The position numbers and the translations under genes were made by a program. A DNA stretch of 64,000 nucleotides from Roseovarius indicus (GTDB lineage Bacteria; Pseudomonadota; Alphaproteobacteria; Rhodobacterales; Rhodobacteraceae): NCBI RefSeq assembly GCF_008728195.1, contig NZ_CP031598.1:4960001-5024000 (forward strand). The letters run 5' to 3'. Under the pieces are notes generated by a model, which saw only the letters and a list, made by a program, of their open reading frames with translations, did not search any database and was not told the origin of the DNA. Shown in pieces: positions 34,960-45,962 of this stretch; positions within the stretch are counted from its first letter, which is position 1, and each line of letters begins with the position of its first letter.

Positions 34960-37578
34960 TTACACCACCCCCACCCGGTCCCGCTGCCGGCTGCCATAAT
35001 CCTGCAGCAACCGCGCCTCGTACTGTTTCAGGCAATGCCGCGCCGTGTCCCCTGCATGCTGCGGGGCCGTCCGCAGTTCCGGGAACAGGTCGAACAGCTC
35101 TTCCCGCGCCTCCTCGCAGATCGCGCTCAGGCCGACATCGCCGGCATGGAAGCTTTCCGTCGCGATGCCTTCCGCATAGATCACCTCGTGATGGTCGAAC
35201 ATCAGGTGGATATAGGTGACCTCCGCCATCTCCTTCACCCGCACGTCGACGTCGTCGACCAGGTGCTTGGCCGAGACCAGAACCTCGTCCTGCCCGAACA
35301 GAAGCTGCGACTGGTAGCCCGTGAACAGGATCCGGTGCTGCGGCGACACCAGCAGCCCGGTGCGCGAGCCGTCCATCACGCTGGGCGCCACCCAGACCGG
35401 GGCGAACCGGCCCCGCCCGGGCACCGTCCGCTTGCCGATCCACCGGATCGGCTGCAGCCCGCTGTCGCGCGTCACCACCCGGTCGCCCGGCTGCAGGCTC
35501 TCGATCGGGCGCTCGCCCACCTCGGTCAGGATCATCGTGCCCGGCGTGAAACAGATGATGTTCTCGATCTCCGAGAACTCCACATAGGTGCCGTCCTTCA
35601 TCTTGAAGTGGCCCGACAGCCCGCCGTTCTCGTCCTCCTTGTTGGTGAAGGTGATGTCGTCACGGCTCACGTCCGAGGTCAGGACCAGCGTATCGCCGCC
35701 CTTCTCCTCGCCCTCGCCGCCGACGATCGAGATGGAATCGTTGCCCGTGCCGGTGGTGTCGTCGTCGACCAGCGTGAAGCGGTCGTCGCCGTCCCCGCCA
35801 ACGACCGTGTCGCCCTGGTCGACCGTGATCGTGTCGTTCCCGGCGCCACCGTCGACAAAGTCCGACCCGGCGCCGCCATCAAGAATGTCACCGCTCGTGT
35901 CGTTGTCCGTCACGGCGCCGTTGCCCGTGACCGTGCCGCTGACATTGTCCACCAGCAGGTCGCGGCCGCCATCGTTGACCACCTCGATGGTGATCGGCTC
36001 GCCGTTCAGGCTGGCATCGGAGAAACCCTCGCTGCTGACCGAGACGGTCTTCAGCCCGTCGATATCCCCCGTCGAGCCGCTGGTCGTCCCGATCAGGGTC
36101 GAGCCGGCATAGATGTTGACCGTGTAATCCACCGACCCGGAATAGGTGGCATCGCCCAGGTCGACCTCGAACTCGTAGGTCTCGCCGGCGGTGTATTCCT
36201 GCGACAGCGTCTGGCTCAGCGTGTCGCCCCCGGCACCGAGGAACGCGACGTTCTGCCCCTCGATCTCGCTCTCGTCGGCCTGGCTCGACGTGGGGTTGAA
36301 ATCCCCCACCTCAGACCCGCTCGTGTCCCAGCCGGGCGTGCCATTCGACCACTTGCCATCGGCATGCGCGGTCTGCTCGAAACTGCTATTGGCGATCTTG
36401 ATCTCCGACGTGCCACCGCCCAGCGTGTCGTCGCCCCCAAGAATCGTGTCGTCGCCCGCCCCGCCATTGATCACGTCCGACCCGAGGTTGCCGACGAGAT
36501 AGTCGTTCCCGTCCCCGCCCTCGATCGTGTCGTCGCCGTCGGTCCGGCCCTGCGCGGTGAAATGCACATCGCTGACCCAGATCACCTGGCTGGTCGTGCC
36601 CAGCTGATCATAATCGACCTCGACATGGCTCACCGGCCCCTCGATCTCGACCAGCATCGAGCCGCTCGCGTCGCCCGAGGTATGCGACCCATCGCCATCG
36701 ACAAAGGGCGTCGTGCCCGTTTCCGTCGCCCCCTGGTAGGTGACGGTCACGTCTAGCTCGTTGCCGTTCTCGTCATAGGCGCGAATGGTGATCCCGTCTT
36801 CCCAGCCGCTGCCACCGGCCTGATCGACATCGTTGATCCGGAAGCTGACATCGGTCACCTCGTCCTCGAAGCCCGACCCCTGGACCGCCGAGAAATCCAT
36901 CTTCAGCGTCCCGGTGTCGCCCACGCTGTCGCCGCCCCGGATTTCCGCCGCGGAGTTGGCGTCGAACGGCTCGCCCGACCCGACATACTGCCCGGTCGTC
37001 GCCTCGATGTGGAAGCTGTTGCTATTGCCCTCGTCGACATAGCTGACCGCCACCTCGATCCCGCCGGTATCCTGCGTGAAACCGCCGCTGAGATCCGCCT
37101 GGTCGTTGCCCGCGGCGCTCCAGTCGAGGAACAGCTCGGTGTCCTCGGCGGTCACCCCGCCGCTGATCCGGTCATCGCCGTCGCCGCCGATCAGGCTGTC
37201 GCCGCCGCCACCGCCGTCGATCGTGTCACTCCCGGCACCGCCATCGATCGTGTCGTCGCCATCGTCGCCATCCATGACATCGCCACGGCCGGTGCCCTCC
37301 AGCGTATCACCGCCGTCACTGCCATAGGACATGGTGAAATAATCAAGCTGCGTCCCGTAGCCCAGGTTCGCATCGGTCCCACCGACCCCGGATTCGCCCA
37401 CCGTGTAGGTGTTCGAGCCGTCGCTGATCGTGATAACGCCCGTATCGGCGTCGGTCTCGACCGTGTATTCCTCGGGCAACGCCGAGAAATCCAGCCCGTG
37501 CCCGCCTGATCCCTCGCTGACCCCCGACCAGAAGGCGTTGCTGTTCCAATTGTCCGTCGTGACCACGTAAACGGTCAT
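34960..37578 (-). CDS. RTX-repeat protein with C-terminal Hint domain
   Basis: An 872-residue, very acidic protein. After an N-terminal TVYVVTTDNWNSNAFWSGVS stretch come calcium-binding RTX nonapeptides (GDDGDDTIDGGAGSDTIDGG and similar, about residues 100-145 and again at 355-385 and 565-590). Beta-rich modules rich in Asp/Ser/Thr separate them. From about residue 681 is a Hint (hedgehog/intein-like) domain: CFTPGTMILTEVGERPIES, PGDRVVTRDSG, VSPQHRILFTG. RTX signals are usually secreted by type I systems; no ABC/MFP exporter genes are in the window. The RBS is gagggg before MTVYVV. Confidence 0.88.
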   Translation of the reverse strand: MTVYVVTTDNWNSNAFWSGVSEGSGGHGLDFSALPEEYTVETDADTGVITISDGSNTYTVGESGVGGTDANLGYGTQLDYFTMSYGSDGGDTLEGTGRGDVMDGDDGDDTIDGGAGSDTIDGGGGGDSLIGGDGDDRISGGVTAEDTELFLDWSAAGNDQADLSGGFTQDTGGIEVAVSYVDEGNSNSFHIEATTGQYVGSGEPFDANSAAEIRGGDSVGDTGTLKMDFSAVQGSGFEDEVTDVSFRINDVDQAGGSGWEDGITIRAYDENGNELDVTVTYQGATETGTTPFVDGDGSHTSGDASGSMLVEIEGPVSHVEVDYDQLGTTSQVIWVSDVHFTAQGRTDGDDTIEGGDGNDYLVGNLGSDVINGGAGDDTILGGDDTLGGGTSEIKIANSSFEQTAHADGKWSNGTPGWDTSGSEVGDFNPTSSQADESEIEGQNVAFLGAGGDTLSQTLSQEYTAGETYEFEVDLGDATYSGSVDYTVNIYAGSTLIGTTSGSTGDIDGLKTVSVSSEGFSDASLNGEPITIEVVNDGGRDLLVDNVSGTVTGNGAVTDNDTSGDILDGGAGSDFVDGGAGNDTITVDQGDTVVGGDGDDRFTLVDDDTTGTGNDSISIVGGEGEEKGGDTLVLTSDVSRDDITFTNKEDENGGLSGHFKMKDGTYVEFSEIENIICFTPGTMILTEVGERPIESLQPGDRVVTRDSGLQPIRWIGKRTVPGRGRFAPVWVAPSVMDGSRTGLLVSPQHRILFTGYQSQLLFGQDEVLVSAKHLVDDVDVRVKEMAEVTYIHLMFDHHEVIYAEGIATESFHAGDVGLSAICEEAREELFDLFPELRTAPQHAGDTARHCLKQYEARLLQDYGSRQRDRVGVV

Positions 37579-37814
37579 GGCTACCCCTCAAACACTTCTG
37601 CGCCACCCCGGTGCCGGCATCCCGGCATCGGGTCAGCGGGCCTCGGCCCGCCTGGAAAAAACGCAACGGATCGCGTCCGCGCGCACTAAATTTCAAAAGT
37701 CCGGGGAGCTCTCGGCCTGCCCCTGCCTCGTCCGGTCAGCCATCTGCGGGCCACCCGGTCTTCTTCTGATGCTGAGACAATTAGTTTCGAATTTGGGGAA
37801 GATTGTGGATCAAT

Positions 37815-38744
37815 CTAGGAGAAACTATGGTCCAGATCGGCCTGTGCCTTTTTCTGGTCTTCTCCGGCCCGGCGCACCACCTCGGCCACCTGCCGCAATT
37901 GCGGCGCCAGCGGGCTGGTCTTCCGCCAGATCATTCCCACCGTCCGCGACGGCTCCGGCTGACCGAACCGGGCCACCGAAACATCGGCCGACCGCGTCTC
38001 CACCGGCACCGCCATTTCCGGTATCAGCGTCACCCCGATGCCCGAGCCCACCATCTGCACCAGAGTCGACAGTGACGAGCCGTCCAGTCCGTCACCGGGT
38101 ACGGCGGGGCGAATATTGCAGAACGCAAGCGCCTGGTCGCGAAAGCAATGCCCTTCCTCCAGCAGCAGCAGGCGCATCCGTGCCAGGTCCTCCGCCCTCG
38201 GCACCGGCTGGCCCGCCTCGTCACCGGGGCGCACCAGCATGAAGCTTTCGTCGAACAGCGCCACCTCCTCCAGCCCCGGCTCGGAAATCGGCAGCGCCAC
38301 GATGGCCGTATCCAGCCGCCCGTCCAGCAACTCCCTGATAAGACGGTCCGTCAGTGTCTCGCGCACATGCAGGTCGATCCCCCGATGCGTCTCCGACAGC
38401 GCCCGGATCACTCTTGGCAGCAAATAAGGCGCAATCGTCGGAATCACCCCGATCCTAAGCCGCCCGATCAGGTTGTCGCCCGTCGCCCGCGCCAGGTCCT
38501 CCAGCTCGTCCACCGACCGCAGGATGTCCTGCACCCTTGTCGCGAACCGCTCGCCCAAGGCCGTCAGCCTGACTTGCCTGGCCCCCCGCTCGAAGAGCTG
38601 CGCCCCGATATCTTCCTCCAGATCGCGAATCTGCACCGACAGCGCCGGCTGCGACACTGCGCAGGCTTCCGCCGCGCGCCCGAAATGGCCATGCTCGGCC
38701 AGCGCCTCGAAATATTTCAACTGTCTCAGGGTGATGTTCGCCAT
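37815..38744 (-). CDS. oxyR: Hydrogen peroxide-responsive regulator OxyR
   Basis: A 309-residue LysR-type regulator. The HTH lies in FGRAAEACAVSQPALSVQIR. The decisive feature is LEEGHCFRDQALAFCN: Cys200 and Cys209 correspond to the redox-active pair of E. coli OxyR (Cys199/Cys208), forming a disulfide under peroxide. The C-terminal lobe has GSSLSTLVQMVGSGIGVTL. It is divergent from katG, its expected main target, across a 232-base AT-rich region. Confidence 0.93.
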   Translation of the reverse strand: MANITLRQLKYFEALAEHGHFGRAAEACAVSQPALSVQIRDLEEDIGAQLFERGARQVRLTALGERFATRVQDILRSVDELEDLARATGDNLIGRLRIGVIPTIAPYLLPRVIRALSETHRGIDLHVRETLTDRLIRELLDGRLDTAIVALPISEPGLEEVALFDESFMLVRPGDEAGQPVPRAEDLARMRLLLLEEGHCFRDQALAFCNIRPAVPGDGLDGSSLSTLVQMVGSGIGVTLIPEMAVPVETRSADVSVARFGQPEPSRTVGMIWRKTSPLAPQLRQVAEVVRRAGEDQKKAQADLDHSFS

Positions 38745-41151
<2,407 letters not shown>

Positions 41152-41180
41152 TCCCGCGTCGGATCATCGGAAACAGGAAG

Positions 41181-41211
41181 GCGCGGCCGGGGCAACCCGA
41201 CCGCGCTTTTT
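41181..41211 (+). terminator. Intrinsic terminator after katG
   Basis: gcgcggccggg pairs with cccgaccgcgc around gcaa and leads into TTTTT at 41207-41211. The stem has one G-T-type mismatch. It ends the katG transcript and separates it from the minus-strand thiamine pyrophosphokinase gene. Confidence 0.75.
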
Positions 41212-41245
41212 CATCCCGGGCAGGCAAGCCGCGCGGCCCGCGCCC

Positions 41246-41920
41246 CTACTCGCCCGGCCAAAGCCCCGTCGTCGTCAACAACGCCCGCACCACCGCTTCC
41301 AGCGTATGCTCCGGCAGGATCACAAGCATCTTGGGCGCCGTGACCGACATGTGCACCGTGCCCGTGGCGGCGTTCGACGTACCCACCCGCCCGTCTGGCG
41401 AAAAGTTCAGCCCGTTGATCGGCCATTCCAGCCCGTCCGACACCCCCTCGACCGCCCCCATCGGAAACAACGACACCCGCGTGCCCGCCTCAAGGTCGAG
41501 CGACAGCGATGGCGGCGCAAGAAACACCAGTTCCTCGGCCCCCAGCAGGATACAGCGCCGCCCCGGCATCCGGACAAGCGTGTTGTAGGCCGCCAGCGCA
41601 TGGTCCAGCCGGTCGCCCGAAAACCCGATCCCGATCACCAGCGGCGCACGGATGCTGCGCAGGCACTTGTCGAAATCGGTGCTCTCCTGCTCCTCGATCC
41701 GGTGCAGCCTGTCGCCGGGAATCGAATCCAGCGCCTCCGGCGAAATCGAATCGAAATCGCCGATCACGGCATCGGGTGTCACCCCGTGATCCAGCGCCGC
41801 ATCGGCACCACCATCGGCCGCGACCACCCCGGGCGCCAGCGCGACTGCCCGATTTATGCGCGCCTTGGTGACGGCCGCGCCGCCAATCAGCGTTACTGGT
41901 TCATTAACATGCACAATCAA
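41246..41920 (-). CDS. thiN: Thiamine pyrophosphokinase
   Basis: A protein of about 224 residues that transfers pyrophosphate from ATP to thiamine, giving the active cofactor. ADGGADAALDHG (35-46), GDFDS (54-58) and STDFDKCL are the family signatures, followed by a C-terminal TPK B1-binding domain (GVSDGLEWPINGLNFSPDG, then GRVGTSNAATGTVHM). The start is most likely TTG 41920 (MIVHVNEPVTLIGGA), with ggag seven bases upstream; GTG 41914 is an alternative and the extra 18 codons to 41974 look non-coding. It is divergent from the acidic protein. Confidence 0.88.
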   Translation of the reverse strand: MIVHVNEPVTLIGGAAVTKARINRAVALAPGVVAADGGADAALDHGVTPDAVIGDFDSISPEALDSIPGDRLHRIEEQESTDFDKCLRSIRAPLVIGIGFSGDRLDHALAAYNTLVRMPGRRCILLGAEELVFLAPPSLSLDLEAGTRVSLFPMGAVEGVSDGLEWPINGLNFSPDGRVGTSNAATGTVHMSVTAPKMLVILPEHTLEAVVRALLTTTGLWPGE

Positions 41921-42069
41921 AGCAAGACTCCGCGGATTGTACCCCGAATAAGAAATAGAACACATTCTAACCACTAAATGATACGGTAATACTCCAAGAA
42001 TCGAACCGCTTTGGTCTCGGGGGAGATGGTAAACACTGTGGCTGCAGGCAGTCCAATGCGAGCGTTATT
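41921..42069. promoter_or_regulatory. Divergent AT-rich promoter region
   Basis: About 150 bases between thiN and the acidic-protein gene, AT-rich around 41935-41995 (ataagaaatagaacacattc). No typical RBS precedes the plus-strand ATG at 42070. No structured RNA such as a TPP riboswitch was recognised on the thiN side. Confidence 0.4.
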
Positions 42070-44499
42070 ATGGTAAGTACAAGTAAAATTCTGACAGTTT
42101 CATACGGCACCTTTTCATGCACGCTTGAAGGGTTCGACGACTCCTTTGACACCATGAAGGCCATTGCCGAGTACTTCCGCGATCTTGCGGCGGACGATCG
42201 ATATTTCGGGGCCGAACCGCCCACACCTGATGCCGAGATGCTGGCCCGGATCGCCGAGCGCGAGATCGCCCGCCGCGTCGAGGCGCACGAAAACGAGGGC
42301 CGGATCGTGCTGCGCGCCTCCGAAGCCGCCAACGCAGCCGCCCAGGCCGAGCCCCAGCCCGCGCCGAAGCCGGAACCCAAACAGATCGCCGCCGCCGCCG
42401 CACTGGCCAGCGTCGAGGAAGAGACCGAGGCGCTCAAGACCGCCATCCACGAACATACCGAGGACGAGGCCGAGGCCGCCGAAGCAGCCGAACCGGCCCC
42501 CCTCGCCGAATCCCCCGCCTTCGAACAACAGCCGCTGGTGGCCACCGCCCCGGCCGCCGAAGACCCGGTGATCGCCGAGGAAGAGATCGTCGTCGAGGAA
42601 GAAACGGTGATCGCCGAAGAGGCCACCATCGAGGAAGACGAGGACGATGCCGCCTTCCACGAGGCCTTCGAAGGCCTGACCGCCGAAGACGATTCCGGGG
42701 AGTATGACGACGAAGACACCGACGCCTTCGCCGAAGTCACCTATGACGAAGAAGACGAAGACCTGACCGCCGGCTATGACGAGGATTATGCCGAGGACGA
42801 CGTCGAGGAAGTGCTCGTCACCCCGGCCCCCGAACCCGCAGCCGACAGCGTCGCCGCCCGCCTGCGCCGCATCCGCTCGGTCGTCGCGCATTCGTCGGAC
42901 GGCTACGCCACCGACGACTATTCCGAAGACGAGCACGCCCAGGATTTCCTGCAGCGCACCGCCGCAGAGCTCGACGCCACCCTCGCCGAGGATGACGCCG
43001 CCACGGCCACCGTCGAGGACGAGATCGAGGAAAACGACCCCTTCGCCGACCTGACGGCACGCCTCGCCCAGGACGATGCCGACGACGCCGAGGAAGAGGC
43101 CACCGCCGACGAGCCGGCCGAAGCCCCGCACGCGATCCACACCGAAACCGACGAAGACGATTTCGACGACGAGCTGGCCGACGACACGCTGGCCCAGCTT
43201 CTGGCCGACGCCATGCCGTCGGGTGCCGAGCCCCAGCCGCAAGCTGAACCGGAAACCGTGGCCGAGGAACAACTCGAATCCGCCGAGGCCGAACCGCTCG
43301 TGCTCACCGGCAAGGATCAGGTCACCGGCGAAGCCGAGCGTCCGCTCCGCGCCCGTGTCCTGAAGATGAAGCGCAGCGAGTTCGAAGCCGCGATCGCCTC
43401 GGGCCAGATCGAAGAGGATTTCGACACCGAGGACGAGGCAGAGGCAGAAACACAGCCGCAGGCTCATGACGCCGCCGCTGCCGCCGACGACAGCGACACC
43501 TATCTGAGCCCCGAGGACGAAGCCGAGCTTCAGCGCGAGCTGGCCGAGGTCGAGGCCGAAATGGAACAGGGCGCGCCCATCGCGGCCCCTGTCGAAGAGC
43601 CGGCCGAAGAGCCCGTCGCCACCCTCGAAGACGAGCAGGACGACGAGCCAGTCGCAGAAGACGCCGCGGAAGAGCCCGAAATGGCCTACGAGGACGAGAT
43701 CGAAGCGCCGGCCGCCGCCGCGCACCAGCCCGATCCCGAACCCGAGGCCGAGCCGGACGACGCAGCGCTCGACGACACCGACGAGATGCACCCGTCGCCC
43801 CGCGCCGCCCGCCTTCAGGTGGCCGACACCGAGTCGGACGCCTCGCGCCTCTTCGACACGGCCGACACGCATTTCGACGCGCCCGACTCGAACAAGCGCC
43901 GCAACGCCATCCAGCACCTGCGCGCCGCCGTCGCCGCCACCAAGGCGGAAAAGAACGCCGGCAGCACGCTGGAACAGGAAACCGACGAAGAGGCCTACCG
44001 CTCGGATCTCGCCAGCGTGGTCCGCCCGCGCCGCCACCGCGCCTCGGCCCCGGCCGACGACGCCCCGCGCTCGCGCCGCCCCGGTGCCGACCAGCGCCAG
44101 GCGCCGCTCAAGCTGGTCGCCGAACAGCGCGTCGACACCTCCCGCGAGCCGGTCCGCCCGCGCCGCGTCTCGGCCCAGCTGTCCGGCACCGCCGGCTCCA
44201 CCCCGGTGGAAGAAGGCGGGTTCGGCGAGTTCGCCGAACAGATCGGCGCAACCACCCTGCCCGAGCTTCTGGAAGCCGCGGCCGCCTACATGGCCGACGT
44301 GGAAGGGCGCCAGCAATTCTCGCGCCCGATGCTGATGGGCAAGCTGAAAGAAGTCGAGCACGAGTCCTTCTCGCGCGAAGACGGCCTGCGCTCCTTCGGC
44401 CACCTGCTGCGGCAGGGCAAGCTGCAGAAAGTCAAGGGTGGCCGCTTCTCGGTCACCGAACAGACCGAATTCCGCGGCCAGGCCCGCCACGCGGGGTAA
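42070..44499 (+). CDS. Large acidic protein with conserved N- and C-terminal domains
   Basis: An 809-residue protein of unknown function. Residues 1-75 form a compact domain: KILTVSYGTFSCTLEGFDDS, then TMKAIAEYFRDLAADDRYFG and EMLARIAEREIARRV. Residues about 80-640 are a long, disordered acidic stretch rich in Glu/Asp/Ala/Pro. Residues about 710-800 form a winged-helix-like end: TTLPELLEAAAAYMADVEGR, then FSRPMLMGKLKEVEHESF and LRQGKLQKVKGGRFSVTEQT. No signal peptide or membrane helix is seen. The terminal domains suggest a regulatory scaffold with a DNA- or protein-binding end; that is inference. Confidence 0.75.
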   Translation: MVSTSKILTVSYGTFSCTLEGFDDSFDTMKAIAEYFRDLAADDRYFGAEPPTPDAEMLARIAEREIARRVEAHENEGRIVLRASEAANAAAQAEPQPAPKPEPKQIAAAAALASVEEETEALKTAIHEHTEDEAEAAEAAEPAPLAESPAFEQQPLVATAPAAEDPVIAEEEIVVEEETVIAEEATIEEDEDDAAFHEAFEGLTAEDDSGEYDDEDTDAFAEVTYDEEDEDLTAGYDEDYAEDDVEEVLVTPAPEPAADSVAARLRRIRSVVAHSSDGYATDDYSEDEHAQDFLQRTAAELDATLAEDDAATATVEDEIEENDPFADLTARLAQDDADDAEEEATADEPAEAPHAIHTETDEDDFDDELADDTLAQLLADAMPSGAEPQPQAEPETVAEEQLESAEAEPLVLTGKDQVTGEAERPLRARVLKMKRSEFEAAIASGQIEEDFDTEDEAEAETQPQAHDAAAAADDSDTYLSPEDEAELQRELAEVEAEMEQGAPIAAPVEEPAEEPVATLEDEQDDEPVAEDAAEEPEMAYEDEIEAPAAAAHQPDPEPEAEPDDAALDDTDEMHPSPRAARLQVADTESDASRLFDTADTHFDAPDSNKRRNAIQHLRAAVAATKAEKNAGSTLEQETDEEAYRSDLASVVRPRRHRASAPADDAPRSRRPGADQRQAPLKLVAEQRVDTSREPVRPRRVSAQLSGTAGSTPVEEGGFGEFAEQIGATTLPELLEAAAAYMADVEGRQQFSRPMLMGKLKEVEHESFSREDGLRSFGHLLRQGKLQKVKGGRFSVTEQTEFRGQARHAG

Positions 44500-44519
44500 G
44501 CCCGAACCTGGCAGAGCAC

Positions 44520-44549
44520 AAAAAACCCGGCGAAACCGCCGGGTTTTTT
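44520..44549. terminator. Bidirectional intrinsic terminator
   Basis: aaaaaacccggcg and cgccgggtttttt around the loop aaac form a perfect stem with A-run on one side and T-run on the other, at a convergent gene end. It can end both the acidic-protein gene and transcripts from the minus strand. Confidence 0.9.
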
Positions 44550-44582
44550 CTTTTGCAATAATGGGATGCCCTATCTGTCGGC

Positions 44583-44651
44583 CCCGTTTTCTGCAAAGAA
44601 AACGGGTAAGAAAATACGCATTTTCTTACCCGGAATTTTCGAAAAATTCCG
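44583..44651. repeat. Paired-hairpin intergenic element, copy D (three hairpins)
   Basis: Three linked hairpins: cccgttttct/agaaaacggg (44583-44592 with 44597-44606, loop gcaa), gggtaagaaaat/attttcttaccc (44604-44615 with 44620-44631, loop acgc), and cggaatttt/aaaattccg (44631-44639 with 44643-44651). They are followed by cccccgccgcgac. The family resemblance to copies A-C is in spacing, small loops and the C-rich tail. It lies 20 bases before the minus-strand rlmN stop. Confidence 0.7.
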
Positions 44652-44671
44652 CCCCCGCCGCGACGAAAGCG

Positions 44672-45853
44672 TCAGCCCATCCCCGCCTCGGCCTCGATCG
44701 CCTTGCGCGATTTCCTCTGCCGCTCGGTCGCCGACTTCAGCTGCCCGCAGGCCGCCATGATATCCTCGCCCCGCGGCGTCCGGATCGGGCTCGCGTACCC
44801 CGCCTTGTAGACGATATCGGCGAACCGCTCGATCCGCTCCCAGTCGCTCCGTTGGTGCGGGGCGCCGGGCCACTCGTTGAACGGGATCAGGTTGATCTTC
44901 GCCGGGATGCCCTTGATCAGCTGCACCAGCCGCCGCGCATCCTCGTCGCTGTCGTTCACATCCTTCAGCATCACGTACTCAAAGGTGATCCGCTCGGAGT
45001 TCGACGCCTTCGGATAGGCCTTCAGCGCCTCCAGCAGGGTGGCGATGTTCCACTTCTTGTTGATCGGCACCAGCTTGTCGCGCACCTCGTCGGTGGTGGC
45101 GTGGAAGCTCACCGCCAGCATGCAGCCGATCTCCTCGGCCGTCTTGGCGATTTCCGGCACGACGCCACTGGTCGACAACGTGATCCGCCGACGGGAAAGG
45201 GAGATCCCCTCGCCATCCATGGCGATCTTCATCGCGTCGCGGACGTTGTCGAAATTGTAAAGCGGCTCGCCCATCCCCATCAGCACGATATTCGACAGAA
45301 GGCGCGGCTTCTCGCCCGCCCCCTCGCCGGGCTTGGGCCACTCGCCCAGGTCGTCGCGCGCCATCATCACCTGGCCCACGATCTCTCCGGCGGTCAGGTT
45401 CCGCACCAGCTTCTGCGTGCCGGTGTGGCAGAACGAACAGGTCAGCGTACAGCCCACCTGGCTCGAAATGCACAGCGTCCCCCGGTCGGTCTCGGGAATA
45501 TACACCACCTCGACCTCATGCCCCCCGGCGATGCGGGCCAGGTACTTGCGCGTGCCATCGGCGCTGACCTGCTTGCTCACCATCTCGGGAATCTCGATGA
45601 CGAATTTCTCGGCCAACTGCGCGCGATACGCCTTCGACAGGTTCGTCATCGCCTCGAAATCGCGCACGCCCCACCAGTAGACCCACTGCCAGATCTGGTT
45701 GACCCGCATCTTGGCCTGCTTCTCGGGCGTGCCGTTGGCAATCAGCGCCTCGCGCAGGCCGTCACGGGTCAGCCCGACGATATTCACCGGCCCCTCGGGA
45801 AGCTTCCGGGGGATGGTCATCACGTCCTGGGTGATCGGGGCACTGTCGGTCAT
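44672..45853 (-). CDS. rlmN: Dual-specificity RNA methyltransferase RlmN
   Basis: A 393-residue radical SAM enzyme that makes m2A in 23S rRNA (A2503) and in tRNAs at A37. The 4Fe-4S cluster motif is CTLTCSFC (Cys135, Cys139, Cys142). The resolving-cysteine region TLCISSQVG has Cys128, and the methyl-carrier cysteine is Cys369 in [21 protein letters not shown] and [20 protein letters not shown] are family blocks. The start MTDSAPITQ was chosen as the first ATG of the coding frame. Confidence 0.95.
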   Translation of the reverse strand: MTDSAPITQDVMTIPRKLPEGPVNIVGLTRDGLREALIANGTPEKQAKMRVNQIWQWVYWWGVRDFEAMTNLSKAYRAQLAEKFVIEIPEMVSKQVSADGTRKYLARIAGGHEVEVVYIPETDRGTLCISSQVGCTLTCSFCHTGTQKLVRNLTAGEIVGQVMMARDDLGEWPKPGEGAGEKPRLLSNIVLMGMGEPLYNFDNVRDAMKIAMDGEGISLSRRRITLSTSGVVPEIAKTAEEIGCMLAVSFHATTDEVRDKLVPINKKWNIATLLEALKAYPKASNSERITFEYVMLKDVNDSDEDARRLVQLIKGIPAKINLIPFNEWPGAPHQRSDWERIERFADIVYKAGYASPIRTPRGEDIMAACGQLKSATERQRKSRKAIEAEAGMG

Positions 45854-45962
45854 GGCTCTGGCGTCCTGTTGTCAGATGCGTGTCCATATAGGATTTGCAC
45901 GCCGATTCCAAAAGATTTCCGGGTTTCGAGGGCCGCGCCACACGTGGCGCAGCCCTTGTTTA

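Noticed and set aside
34731..34997. An 88-residue minus-strand frame after the TIR gene
   Set aside because: It runs through two hairpins and into the end of the RTX gene and shows no recognisable motif; composition alone keeps it open.
41915..42069. TPP riboswitch upstream of thiN
   Set aside because: No TPP-element consensus was seen, and the region is short and AT-rich; kinases of this type are seldom riboswitch-controlled.
42115..44490. A very long minus-strand frame opposite the acidic-protein gene
   Set aside because: It is a mirror of the Glu/Asp/Ala-rich plus-strand codons, translating to a low-complexity Gly/Leu/Val-rich product with no family feature; the plus strand has a defined start, ends and a terminator.
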